Shown: one piece after another, positions 7,142-13,795 of the stretch
Layout: every line of letters starts with the position of its first letter
Numbering within the stretch: position 1 is the first letter of the stretch
Assembly: GCA_964422365.1 (NCBI GenBank)
Contig: CAYRAV010000074.1
Coordinates: 1-13,795, forward strand
Direction of reading: 5' to 3'
DNA from: CAYRAV01 sp964422365
GTDB lineage: Bacteria; Bacillota; Clostridia; Lachnospirales; Lachnospiraceae
Length of the DNA: 13,795 nt
Notes under the pieces: generated by a model
The model's input: only the letters and a program-made list of their open reading frames with translations
Databases searched by the model: none
Told to the model about the DNA's origin: nothing
Made by a program: the position numbers and the translations under genes

Positions 7142-8905
7142 TTATATTTCTTCTGTTTGAGATAAAGATGCATCTTCTTCTTTTGCAATATGATAATAAA
7201 AGCAGATTGTAACAATAATTGCAGCACCTAATATAAGAAACAATCCCAAAAATAAATAAAAAATTGTTCTTGTTTTCTCCATTGTATAAGATAATTGGTT
7301 TTCCTCAGAAGCACTTTTTTCCCACTGATAAACATAATTTCCACTTTGCTTTAGTTTTTTTAATTCCTTATTGCCTATTTTGGTTCCATTTATAATCAGG
7401 TCCTTCAACTTTATTTTCTGTGGAACAACCAGGCTGTATTCGATTTCTTCCGGATGTGGAACTAAAAAATACTCTGGCAGATAATTTCCCATAAAATAAT
7501 ATACTTTTTTAGCAGGATAAAATTTTTCAGAAGCACTCCAGTCTAATTTAAAATTCCCTTCCTCTTTTTTGTGTCCTATGGAAAAAGAATCCACCAAACT
7601 AATTTTTGCCTTATCATTCTCCGTTGTGTACACAATCTTGTCCGCTTTGCCCTCAAAAAATTTTTGTATTTGATCATTTGTAAGTTTTCTTCCATTTAAA
7701 TCTACTTCCAACAAAGTTTCAAGCATACCTTTAAAAGATGTATCCATAGAGTACGTCACCTTCCATGATGTTACATCTGCCTTATTTTCATAATCATAAT
7801 ACATATAAAAATTATCAGATATATCCAGTGCCAAGCTAATCGGATAATTTTTTAGTGCTGTTCTTGCATATCTTGTACTCATTTCCGATTTTTCATAAGG
7901 AAGATCTTCTGGAATATTTATATAATACTCTACTATATCTGTATCCATTTTAAACTCACTTAATAATTGCCTTATATTAAATACTTCTTTTACAAAAAAT
8001 TTTGTTTTAAATAATGTATTTTCACGCTCATCGTAAAGATAGTATCTTTTATCTTTTTCATATGAAAGGTCCAATTTTTCCCAGTCTAATTCTTCTTCTC
8101 CGATTGCACTTCCAGCCTTATTCAAGAAACTTTCAAATTCTTCCCAAGTAACAAAAGATGCAGAAAACCCGTTACAGTTTTCATCTATCTTAAATGTCTG
8201 TGCATATTCTTTAAGCCTTTGCAAACCTAATGTTGTATCCATAGTGGTAAAATCTTCATAGGAAAAAGACAAACAAAGCTGCTTTTGAAATCCCCCTTCT
8301 TTATCATATATAGTGTAAATAGCTGCTTTCTCAAGCAACGGTGTTACATCAATGTTAAAATAAGGCTGCTCTGTACCAGTCCATACAACTTCATCATTAA
8401 ATTTAACTGTATTACTCTCTAATTCATACCAGTCCCTTTCTGAAACATTTGTTATCTTCGCCTCTTTTATAGCGCGGATTGCCCAGCCAATTAATTCCTC
8501 CGTTTTTACTTCATCTTTGTAATATATACTGTTTTTAAAAGGGCTTTTTTCCTGATTCCATACAGCATTATGTTTTGTCCCTGTAATCTCTTCCATCTTA
8601 TCATCATAATCTTCTATACTTGAAAATTGATAAGACAGTTGATAAATTACACTTTTACCATCTTCAGAATCTACCTGATTTACCTTTATACAGGAAGGGG
8701 CATTTTTCTTTAACAATGTTTCTAATCCCTCAAAGCCGCCTGTTATATTCTTCTCATCGCTTTTATCAACAGTTGCATAAATTGTTCTCTCTCCTGAACC
8801 ATCTTGATGAAATATGGTTGTGGTACTAATTCTGGCACCACAACCTGTAAGTATTCCAACTGTAAAAATTATCAATACCAAAAACAACCTTTTTTTCATA
8901 TGCAA
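7142..8905 (-). CDS. Large lipoprotein with C-terminal transmembrane helix, function unknown
   Basis: A 587-aa cell-surface protein that I cannot assign to a characterised family. It has a typical lipoprotein signal peptide (MHMKKRLFLV, then a hydrophobic stretch) ending in LTGC with C22 as lipidation site. After it comes a mature domain beginning ARISTTTIFHQDGSGERT, a beta-rich start reminiscent of LppM-like lipoproteins (weak resemblance). Residues about 547-571 form a single transmembrane helix, followed by an acidic tail of about 15 residues in the cytoplasm. The protein would thus be fixed to the membrane at both ends, which is unusual for a lipoprotein. GGAAAGG lies 7 nt before the first ATG, which favours it over the second ATG two codons later. 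A 52-aa ORF ends 12 nt upstream in the same direction, and an M56 peptidase gene is divergent. Its 3' end abuts the Hsp70 remnant. Confidence 0.85.
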   Translation of the reverse strand: MHMKKRLFLVLIIFTVGILTGCGARISTTTIFHQDGSGERTIYATVDKSDEKNITGGFEGLETLLKKNAPSCIKVNQVDSEDGKSVIYQLSYQFSSIEDYDDKMEEITGTKHNAVWNQEKSPFKNSIYYKDEVKTEELIGWAIRAIKEAKITNVSERDWYELESNTVKFNDEVVWTGTEQPYFNIDVTPLLEKAAIYTIYDKEGGFQKQLCLSFSYEDFTTMDTTLGLQRLKEYAQTFKIDENCNGFSASFVTWEEFESFLNKAGSAIGEEELDWEKLDLSYEKDKRYYLYDERENTLFKTKFFVKEVFNIRQLLSEFKMDTDIVEYYINIPEDLPYEKSEMSTRYARTALKNYPISLALDISDNFYMYYDYENKADVTSWKVTYSMDTSFKGMLETLLEVDLNGRKLTNDQIQKFFEGKADKIVYTTENDKAKISLVDSFSIGHKKEEGNFKLDWSASEKFYPAKKVYYFMGNYLPEYFLVPHPEEIEYSLVVPQKIKLKDLIINGTKIGNKELKKLKQSGNYVYQWEKSASEENQLSYTMEKTRTIFYLFLGLFLILGAAIIVTICFYYHIAKEEDASLSQTEEI

Positions 8906-8917
8906 TATCCTTTCCTA

Positions 8918-9076
8918 TCACAATCGCTCAATCCAAATCCAGATTGAATCTTTTTCCATAGAACTCTTCTGCTGCTCCTCTAATTCAATGTCATATCTAT
9001 TCCTTTCTTCCTGCACTGCACCTTTTTCTGTATAAACACAATTGTTTACATTTTTTGTTTCAACCGCTTTACTCAT
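8918..9076 (-). CDS. Small ORF upstream of the lipoprotein gene, 52 aa, unknown
   Basis: On the minus strand an ATG at 9076 opens a 52-codon frame starting MSKAVETKNVNN and ending IWIWIERL before a TGA at 8918-8920. The stop is 12 nt from the ATG of the lipoprotein gene, whose ribosome binding site lies in the gap; this is typical operon spacing. The product is hydrophilic and charged in the middle (EERNRYDIELEEQQKSSMEKD) with a Trp/Ile-rich C-terminus, and has no signal peptide or known motif. AGAGAAGG at 9089-9096 is 12 nt from this ATG; an in-frame ATG at 9088 directly abuts it. Neither spacing is ideal, so translation is uncertain. It may be a small partner protein of the lipoprotein, or a coupling leader. 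It was found by reading the strand directly, since it is too short for usual cut-offs. Confidence 0.5.
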   Translation of the reverse strand: MSKAVETKNVNNCVYTEKGAVQEERNRYDIELEEQQKSSMEKDSIWIWIERL

Positions 9077-9142
9077 AATGACAGACATCCTTCTCTTATT
9101 TTAATAAAATCCTTCTATACTATTTTATGCATAAAAAAGAAA

Positions 9143-9160
9143 GTGTGATTTGTGTGATTT
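9143..9160. repeat. perfect 9-bp tandem direct repeat
   Basis: GTGTGATTT occurs twice with no spacer (9143-9151 and 9152-9160). It lies about 65 bp upstream of the small ORF, close to where transcription from the candidate leftward promoter would begin. Tandem repeats in this position often serve as operators. With only two short copies in AT-rich DNA, chance or slippage is also possible. Confidence 0.4.
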
Positions 9161-9163
9161 ATC

Positions 9164-9193
9164 TTATTACTCTTTTTTATTCCTGCAAGTCAA
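9164..9193 (-). promoter_or_regulatory. weak candidate promoter for the small ORF and lipoprotein gene
   Basis: On the minus strand, TTGACT (9188-9193) is followed after 18 nt by TAATAA (9164-9169). The -35 box is good and the -10 box poor. It would place the transcription start at or near the GTGTGATTT tandem repeat. The poor -10 box would suit an activator-dependent promoter, but this is only inference. Confidence 0.3.
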
Positions 9194-9266
9194 AAAATCT
9201 GTATTTCTTTACACATCCCTTATTTTACATTTTTCGCTATAATTTATAACCCTTGTTTGTTTTATA

Positions 9267-9295
9267 TTGACTTTTACTCATTGTTATATTATAGT
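9267..9295 (+). promoter_or_regulatory. candidate promoter of the M56 peptidase gene
   Basis: TTGACT (9267-9272) and TATAGT (9290-9295) are 17 nt apart, and each differs from consensus by one base. It would give a leader of about 240 nt before the peptidase gene. That is long but possible; a nearer, weaker promoter could be used instead. Confidence 0.5.
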
Positions 9296-9540
9296 CTTTC
9301 TTGCATGAAATAACTATAACCTTATTTTAATTTGTTAACTGTCATTATAATACTTTATAGATTTTCCCAAAATCTTTTCTAATCGGCATTCATTTTTTCG
9401 TTTCTGAAAGCATCATTCCCAACCGCACGATTATATAAAGTAACCTTTGCCTTATTAGCAAAAATTAAAATAACCACAAAAACATTCCATATGTTCTTCT
9501 GAAATTTTATAATTTCCCATATTAATTTAAGGAGAGTAAA

Positions 9541-10545
9541 ATGAAATATTATCTATATCAATTTATACAGTTTTTATTTTGGTTCCAAGTAATCACAGCA
9601 TTTTTGGGTTCTGCATTCTTTCACATTATTCAAAAAATCCGTTTTCGGTACAAGCATGCTCTCCCAACCTGCTTTCATTGCACACTGTTAAAAATATCCA
9701 TGCTCTTTTTCTTCATTCCTCATACCACTATTTTGTATCTATCTGTTTACATGTACTATTTAAATACTTCTCTACAAAATAATACATTAATTGAATTTCA
9801 TTATTCTTTTTTTCTTTTTCAGATTTTAACACTTGCAATTCGTATCATTGGCACTTTGAACAAAGGTTTTCACTATATCAAACGCTTGAAACAATTAAAT
9901 CAATATGTTTCTTGTGCCTCCCTTAAGATAACAGAACCTGCTGTAATGAATTTATCATCTTCCATTCAAAAACGTTATGGAATGAAAAAAATACTGCCGG
10001 TCTATATGCACCCTTACATACCATCCCCCGCTGCTACAGGCATACTGAAACCAAAAATTTTGCTGCCAAAAAATATTTTACAAGAAGCCAGTCAGGAAAC
10101 TTTGCAAATCATACTTTCACATGAAATTTTACATTATAAGAAAAAAGATATTTTCTGGTATTATTTTTCTGCTATACTCCAGTGCATTTATTGGTATCTT
10201 CCTCTGATAAAAACATTATGTACTGAAACAAAGAACTGGCTGGAATACCAGTGTGATGAGTGTTGTTGTAATGAAAATAAGAAACATTATTCCAAACAGG
10301 AGTATTTTAATACAATTTTACATTTATTACATCAGGAAAAAGATAACAATAACAATCACTATACACTAGAAGCAAATTTTTACCAAAGTGAGCATCAAGT
10401 AGAAAAACGTATTCTGCATATGCATTCCAAAAAAGAAATTACAGAAGTAAACTCTCTTTTTTGCTTTCTAATACTGATTGTATTACTATGTGCTTACTTT
10501 ATTTCCCTTATACTTTCCTTTGTAATCTCTTTTCATTTGTTTTAG
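9541..10545 (+). CDS. BlaR1/M56-family membrane zinc metallopeptidase
   Basis: A 334-aa membrane-embedded metallopeptidase of the M56 (BlaR1/MecR1) type. Hydrophobic segments lie at about 5-30, 48-72 and 88-105, before the protease domain. SPAATGILKPKILLP at 162-176 matches the family's conserved lead-in. The zinc motif HEILH is at 194-198 with catalytic E195, and E235 with D239 (LEYQCDE) fits the E-x3-D third-ligand region. A hydrophobic pair (about 205-222) and a C-terminal helix (about 306-330) follow. There is no extracellular penicillin-binding sensor domain; the protein ends right after the last helix. GGAGAG lies 5 nt before the ATG. BlaR1-type peptidases usually sit next to a BlaI/MecI repressor gene, which is absent here. 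The neighbouring divergent unit encodes a bitopic lipoprotein, so the input signal and the substrate remain open. Confidence 0.88.
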   Translation: MKYYLYQFIQFLFWFQVITAFLGSAFFHIIQKIRFRYKHALPTCFHCTLLKISMLFFFIPHTTILYLSVYMYYLNTSLQNNTLIEFHYSFFLFQILTLAIRIIGTLNKGFHYIKRLKQLNQYVSCASLKITEPAVMNLSSSIQKRYGMKKILPVYMHPYIPSPAATGILKPKILLPKNILQEASQETLQIILSHEILHYKKKDIFWYYFSAILQCIYWYLPLIKTLCTETKNWLEYQCDECCCNENKKHYSKQEYFNTILHLLHQEKDNNNNHYTLEANFYQSEHQVEKRILHMHSKKEITEVNSLFCFLILIVLLCAYFISLILSFVISFHLF

Positions 10546-10663
10546 GAATTATAAAAAGAGATTAATAACAATTGTTGTACAATATGTCTTCAGTGACCAA
10601 GCACCCATGTTCTTATTGGACAATTGTTTCTGCAAGCTGAACTGTTACAATATATTCTTTAAT

Positions 10664-10726
10664 GGCACCAGTTTACAAATATATTTCAATTAGAAAGCTC
10701 TGTTCCTTGATTTGTAAACTGGTGCC
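10664..10726. repeat. perfect 17-bp inverted repeat between convergent genes
   Basis: GGCACCAGTTTACAAAT (10664-10680) is the exact reverse complement of 10710-10726, with a 29-nt loop. It lies 30 bp past the stop of the EAL gene and 118 bp past the stop of the M56 gene. A stem this long would fold strongly in RNA from either strand, but neither side has a T-run, so it is not a typical intrinsic terminator. It may protect 3' ends, act in termination with a protein factor, or be a remnant of a small mobile hairpin. The stretch from 10546 to 10663 holds nothing else but a 10-bp palindrome, AACAATTGTT, at 10567-10576. Confidence 0.7.
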
Positions 10727-10756
10727 CTCAGCAATTATTTATCACTATAAACCTAT

Positions 10757-13450
10757 TCATTTTTCCTCACTGATTGCCTTCAGCTTTTCTGTGGCAATTT
10801 TCAATTGCGCTTCATATTCTTTTTCCCTAGTAATATTGTCCATAATTGCCAGATAAATACTACTTTTTTCATCTCCCGCAAGATATGCAGCTCTTGTATG
10901 CAGCCATATCACTGTTCCATTTGCCAATTTTCTTCTATATACTCCCTCGGCCACATTTCCACTTTCATATGCTGTCTGGAACATCTCTTTTACAATATGT
11001 CTGTCCTCCTCTAAAATACATTCCATTACATGCATACCGTCTTTTGCAAATTCCTCCCTGCTTATTCCAATCATCTCAAAATAACCATCACTTAACCTCA
11101 ATGCTTCTAAATTATCTTGACATAACTCGTAAATGCCTATGGCATTTACCATTCCGTTAAACAATAGTTTTAAATCACTATTTGGTTTCCATAATTCATT
11201 TATATCAATGTCTTTTACAGTTTCTATTGGTCTGATAGATTTCTTGACATGATCTTTTCCTATCATCTTTTCATACTCAGCCATCGGTATAGGTTTTGAA
11301 AAATAGAATCCTTGTCCATCTGTACAGCCAATACTCCTTAAAAAATCTACCTGCTCTTTTGTCTCGATTCCCTCTGTAATTACCTGCAAATCCAGCCACT
11401 TTGCCATACGGATTACAGAAGATATAATATTTCCACCTTTTCCATTATCATCCTCTCCAGCTAAAAAGTGCAAATCAACTTTCAATACATCCACAGGAAT
11501 CTCCTTTAACATATTGAGTGAAGAATAACCACTTCCAAAATCATCCATCATCATAACAAAACCATATTCCTGAAGACGTTTCATTACATCATTTAGCAGT
11601 TCTTTATTCTCTGTATATGCGCTTTCTGTTAACTCTAGCTGAAAATACTCCACTGGTATCTCATATTTTTCCACCAATCCGATAATCACATCGCACAATT
11701 TAGGATTATAGATATCTACTCTTGATATATTGACCGAGATAGGAAAAATATTCCTTTCCCCATCTAACCTTTTCCTTAAAAACTGACAGACTTTTTCCCA
11801 GACATATTCATCTAATTTCATAATAAAACCATTCCGTTCAAAAACCGGGATAAAATCATTCGGGAAAATCATCCCCTTCTCTGGATGAAACCAGCGTACC
11901 AATGCCTCTGCACCACAAATAGAATTACTGTTAAGATTATACTTAGGCTGTAAATATACTTGGAACTCTTCTCTCTCTAAAGCCTGATTCATCATATTTA
12001 CAATTTCCTGTTCCTTCATCATATTTTTGTGTAGTGTTTCATCAAAATACGCATAACGTTTTAAGTAATTTCCCTTTATGGTCTCCTGTGCAAGTTTCGC
12101 CCTGTCACACATTACATCAATTAAAATATCTTTCTCTTTCACAATATAGATTCCAATAGAAGGCACAATATCAAAATCAATCTGATATCCATCAGCAATA
12201 TGTTCTAACTGTTCTAATATGTGTTGAAAAGTATCCTCTGCATATAAAATACAAATACAAAAAATATCCGCTTCCATTCTTGCAAAAAGACATTTGTCAT
12301 ATGCAGACAAAATTTCCTTCAGTCTGTCTGCTATATATCTAATCAGGCAGTCTCCCTTTTGATGTCCAAATAATTCATTGACCATCTTAAAACGATTAAT
12401 ATCAAACCGCAGGATAGCAAAATCCAAATCGGGATAATCATACATCATTTCATTCGTATACCTATAAAATGCCACTTTATTATATGTACCAGTCAGCGGA
12501 TCGTATTCCGCATCTCTTTTCAGCTTATTAAAATATTCCACTTCATTGTTGACATTCTTAATGGTTCCAATCACACGTTCTAACTGCCCTTCAAAATTAT
12601 AAAAACAATTTGCCGCTACCTGGCACCATGTATAGCCTCCACCTTCTTTTTCAAAACGAACTGTCGTTTTCGCATAGCTTTCCCCTTGTAGCAATGGTTT
12701 AAAAATTTCCAAAAGAAGTTTTTCCCTGTCCTCTTCATAAACACCATTTTCCGGCAGGCACAATTCTTCCTTTTTCTTCATGATCCATTCCATAATATTT
12801 TTTTCCCGTAAAACCTGCACATTCTTGAGAAATACTTTCCTTCGGATTACCAGTTCATTCATATTTTCCGAAATATAGATTTTCCCTTTCTCAAAATTCA
12901 ATTCAAATACAATAGAATCGGTTTGCTGTGTAATAAATTTGTACCGCTCCTGCTCCTTTGTTCTTTCCTGCAGCAATGCATTTTCTCTTTTCAATGTTTC
13001 TAAATTCTTTTTTTCTAAATCTCTAATTTCTAATTCTGCTTCTAATTTCCTTTTCTGTTCTTTAAAATCTGCAAGCATCTTTCTGCTCACTGTATTTTTC
13101 ACTCGTATTTTTACAACTTGGGGATCAAATGGTTTTGATAAATAATCCCATGCACCATTTTCTAAAATCTCTGCCTCTGAAAAGTCTGCTCCTGTAATTG
13201 CTATTACAGGAATCTCCTTCAAGACCTCATCCTCCTGAATATATTGTAATATTTCCAAACCATTATACCCTGGCATACACATATCCAGCAAAATAATATT
13301 TAAATCTTCTTTGTGCACTTTCATCTGTTCTATTGTTTCCATTCCATCATTCGCTTCATAAATCAAGTATTCCTGTCCAAATATCTTTTTCAATAACTGC
13401 CTGTTAACAGAGGCATCATCTGCAACCAGCATTGTTTTCTGTCCATTCAT
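10757..13450 (-). CDS. REC-PAS-GGDEF(degenerate)-EAL-PAS response regulator, probable c-di-GMP phosphodiesterase
   Basis: I chose the ATG at 13450 (897 aa): GGGGGGAG lies 7 nt upstream. The ATG at 13483, 11 codons earlier, has no ribosome binding site. Domains in order: receiver (about 5-119; acidic pair D11-D12, phospho-acceptor D56 in LLDMCMPG, T86, K106), coiled coil (about 123-172), PAS-like sensor (about 172-304), GGDEF (about 313-472), EAL (about 485-730) and C-terminal PAS (about 761-876). The GGDEF signature reads EADIF (393-397) and no RxxD inhibitory site precedes it, so cyclase activity is unlikely. The EAL domain keeps its catalytic set: E515 in EALVRW, N574, E606 in LELTES, D636-D637 in MDDFGSGYSS, K657, E693/E696 in TEGIE and Q713. 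It should hydrolyse c-di-GMP under phosphorelay control from the HPt protein encoded just upstream. The degenerate GGDEF may bind GTP as an allosteric site, as known for some relatives. Confidence 0.92.
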   Translation of the reverse strand: MNGQKTMLVADDASVNRQLLKKIFGQEYLIYEANDGMETIEQMKVHKEDLNIILLDMCMPGYNGLEILQYIQEDEVLKEIPVIAITGADFSEAEILENGAWDYLSKPFDPQVVKIRVKNTVSRKMLADFKEQKRKLEAELEIRDLEKKNLETLKRENALLQERTKEQERYKFITQQTDSIVFELNFEKGKIYISENMNELVIRRKVFLKNVQVLREKNIMEWIMKKKEELCLPENGVYEEDREKLLLEIFKPLLQGESYAKTTVRFEKEGGGYTWCQVAANCFYNFEGQLERVIGTIKNVNNEVEYFNKLKRDAEYDPLTGTYNKVAFYRYTNEMMYDYPDLDFAILRFDINRFKMVNELFGHQKGDCLIRYIADRLKEILSAYDKCLFARMEADIFCICILYAEDTFQHILEQLEHIADGYQIDFDIVPSIGIYIVKEKDILIDVMCDRAKLAQETIKGNYLKRYAYFDETLHKNMMKEQEIVNMMNQALEREEFQVYLQPKYNLNSNSICGAEALVRWFHPEKGMIFPNDFIPVFERNGFIMKLDEYVWEKVCQFLRKRLDGERNIFPISVNISRVDIYNPKLCDVIIGLVEKYEIPVEYFQLELTESAYTENKELLNDVMKRLQEYGFVMMMDDFGSGYSSLNMLKEIPVDVLKVDLHFLAGEDDNGKGGNIISSVIRMAKWLDLQVITEGIETKEQVDFLRSIGCTDGQGFYFSKPIPMAEYEKMIGKDHVKKSIRPIETVKDIDINELWKPNSDLKLLFNGMVNAIGIYELCQDNLEALRLSDGYFEMIGISREEFAKDGMHVMECILEEDRHIVKEMFQTAYESGNVAEGVYRRKLANGTVIWLHTRAAYLAGDEKSSIYLAIMDNITREKEYEAQLKIATEKLKAISEEK

Positions 13451-13457
13451 ACTTCCA

Positions 13458-13465
13458 CTCCCCCC
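13458..13465 (-). promoter_or_regulatory. ribosome binding site deciding the start of the EAL gene
   Basis: GGGGGGAG on the minus strand lies 7 nt before the ATG at 13450. The alternative in-frame ATG at 13483 is preceded by an AT-rich sequence without a Shine-Dalgarno match. This favours the shorter protein, which begins four residues before the receiver domain. Confidence 0.7.
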
Positions 13466-13487
13466 TGTTTCTGCATCTTCCATTCAT

Positions 13488-13515
13488 CTTATATAAATAC
13501 CTGCTACACTTCTAA
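13488..13515 (-). promoter_or_regulatory. weak candidate promoter between the HPt gene and the EAL gene
   Basis: On the minus strand, TTAGAA (13510-13515) and TATAAG (13488-13493) are 16 nt apart. The -10 box matches 5 of 6 and the -35 box 4 of 6. The gap between the HPt stop codon and the EAL start is about 138 nt with no terminator hairpin. Co-transcription with the HPt gene is equally possible. Confidence 0.3.
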
Positions 13516-13588
13516 TATCTCCTCCAGAATCATACACATCAAAATCCACCCAGCCTTATACTTTCACCTGTGGAATGGAACATTCTTT

Positions 13589-13795
13589 TTATATATATTC
13601 TTTTAATTTTTTCTGCTCTTGTACTACCAAATTATATTGTGTATCCAAATCCTCATATTTCTTCTCTCTTAATTTTGTCACTAGCCCGGAGAGCACTCTA
13701 TACAGCGGCATCAGTCCCAGATTTCCTGCCGCACCTTTTAAATTATGGGATACTTCAAATGCCTTTCTGTAATCTTTCTCTTGAATTACTTGTCC
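13589..13795 (-). CDS. C-terminal HPt domain of a phosphorelay protein, probably a hybrid histidine kinase (cut by window edge)
   Basis: The last 68 codons of a gene that enters from the right edge. The sequence FEVSHNLKGAAGNLG (residues 14-27 of the visible part) is the histidine-phosphotransfer signature, with the phospho-accepting His at visible residue 17. It is followed by a second amphipathic helix (LYRVLSGLVTKLREKK) and a third, ending KKLKEYI. The HPt domain transfers phosphate from a receiver domain to another receiver. Since it is the very C-terminus, the full protein is probably a hybrid sensor histidine kinase ending in HPt, but a stand-alone HPt protein is possible. The next gene in the same direction carries a receiver domain joined to an EAL domain, which is a natural target. 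Only the C-terminus is visible, so kinase domains are not confirmed. Confidence 0.8.
   Translation of the reverse strand, partial: GQVIQEKDYRKAFEVSHNLKGAAGNLGLMPLYRVLSGLVTKLREKKYEDLDTQYNLVVQEQKKLKEYI

Larger units (their letters stand above)
9089..9540. promoter_or_regulatory. AT-rich divergent regulatory region of about 450 bp
   Basis: No convincing gene lies here. The stretch separates the leftward small ORF/lipoprotein unit from the rightward M56 peptidase gene. It holds the candidate promoters and the 9-bp tandem repeat listed separately, and several further TATAAT-like boxes. I see no riboswitch or tRNA-like fold by eye. The size is more than two simple promoters need and leaves room for regulator sites or a long leader. 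Confidence 0.5.

Noticed and set aside
7142..7227. The 5' part of the Hsp70-remnant frame overlapping the lipoprotein gene, as a true gene start.
   Set aside because: It lies inside the well-supported lipoprotein coding sequence in another frame, has no Hsp70 similarity, and its Met codons have no ribosome binding site.
9143..9160. Start of a CRISPR or longer repeat array.
   Set aside because: Only two adjacent 9-bp copies with no spacers; no further copies are visible in the flanks.
10805..11160. Plus-strand open frames opposite the EAL gene.
   Set aside because: They are antisense shadows of the C-terminal PAS coding region, rich in Ser/Phe/Leu/Ile as expected for the reverse of charged codons, and have no ribosome binding sites.
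13504..13539. Minus-strand 11-codon ORF (MCMILEEILEV) between the HPt and EAL genes, possibly a leader peptide.
   Set aside because: Very short, with no clear ribosome binding site, run of regulatory codons or attenuator hairpin; chance ORF is more likely.

Overview
The window is about one-third GC and gene-dense, with AGGAG-type ribosome binding sites and sigma-A-like promoters. Its gene families are typical of low-GC anaerobic Firmicutes. The combination of FtsK/SpoIIIE, a GPH-family symporter, a C_GCAxxG_C_C protein, a lipoprotein cyclophilin and a REC/GGDEF/EAL regulator suggests a Clostridia gut-type organism, probably Lachnospiraceae. That is an inference from family content, not a species identification.

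Left part (1-5924), all on the minus strand. Read in the direction of transcription there is a two-gene operon, a C_GCAxxG_C_C redox-type protein (5487-5924) and a HEAT-like protein of unknown function (4066-5490), joined by an ATGA overlap. Then come a secreted lipoprotein cyclophilin (3202-3924) with a strong hairpin behind it, a MelB-like GPH sugar:cation symporter (1488-2960), and the N-terminal 475 residues of an FtsK/SpoIIIE DNA translocase that runs off the window. FtsK has its own near-consensus promoter directly after the symporter stop codon.

Middle (about 6090-7140). This is a small gene graveyard. The C-terminal end of an FtsX/MacB-type ABC permease (plus strand) and the C-terminal end of an HscC-like Hsp70 (minus strand) face each other around a shared terminator hairpin. 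Both have lost their 5' parts.

Right of that (7142-10545) is the least familiar part. A 52-aa small ORF (8918-9076) and a 587-aa lipoprotein with an additional C-terminal membrane helix (7142-8905) are read leftward. Divergent from them, across an AT-rich regulatory region of about 450 bp, is a BlaR1/M56-type membrane metallopeptidase (9541-10545) with no BlaI-type repressor beside it. This may be an uncharacterised cell-surface signalling or proteolysis module.

Right end (10757-13795), minus strand. The C-terminus of a histidine-phosphotransfer (HPt) protein, probably a hybrid histidine kinase, precedes a REC-PAS-GGDEF-EAL-PAS protein. The GGDEF signature is degenerate (EADIF) while the visible EAL catalytic residues are intact. 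Together they look like a phosphorelay that controls c-di-GMP hydrolysis. A perfect 17-bp inverted repeat lies between this gene and the M56 gene.

I saw no tRNA, rRNA, CRISPR array, intact insertion sequence or recognisable riboswitch.
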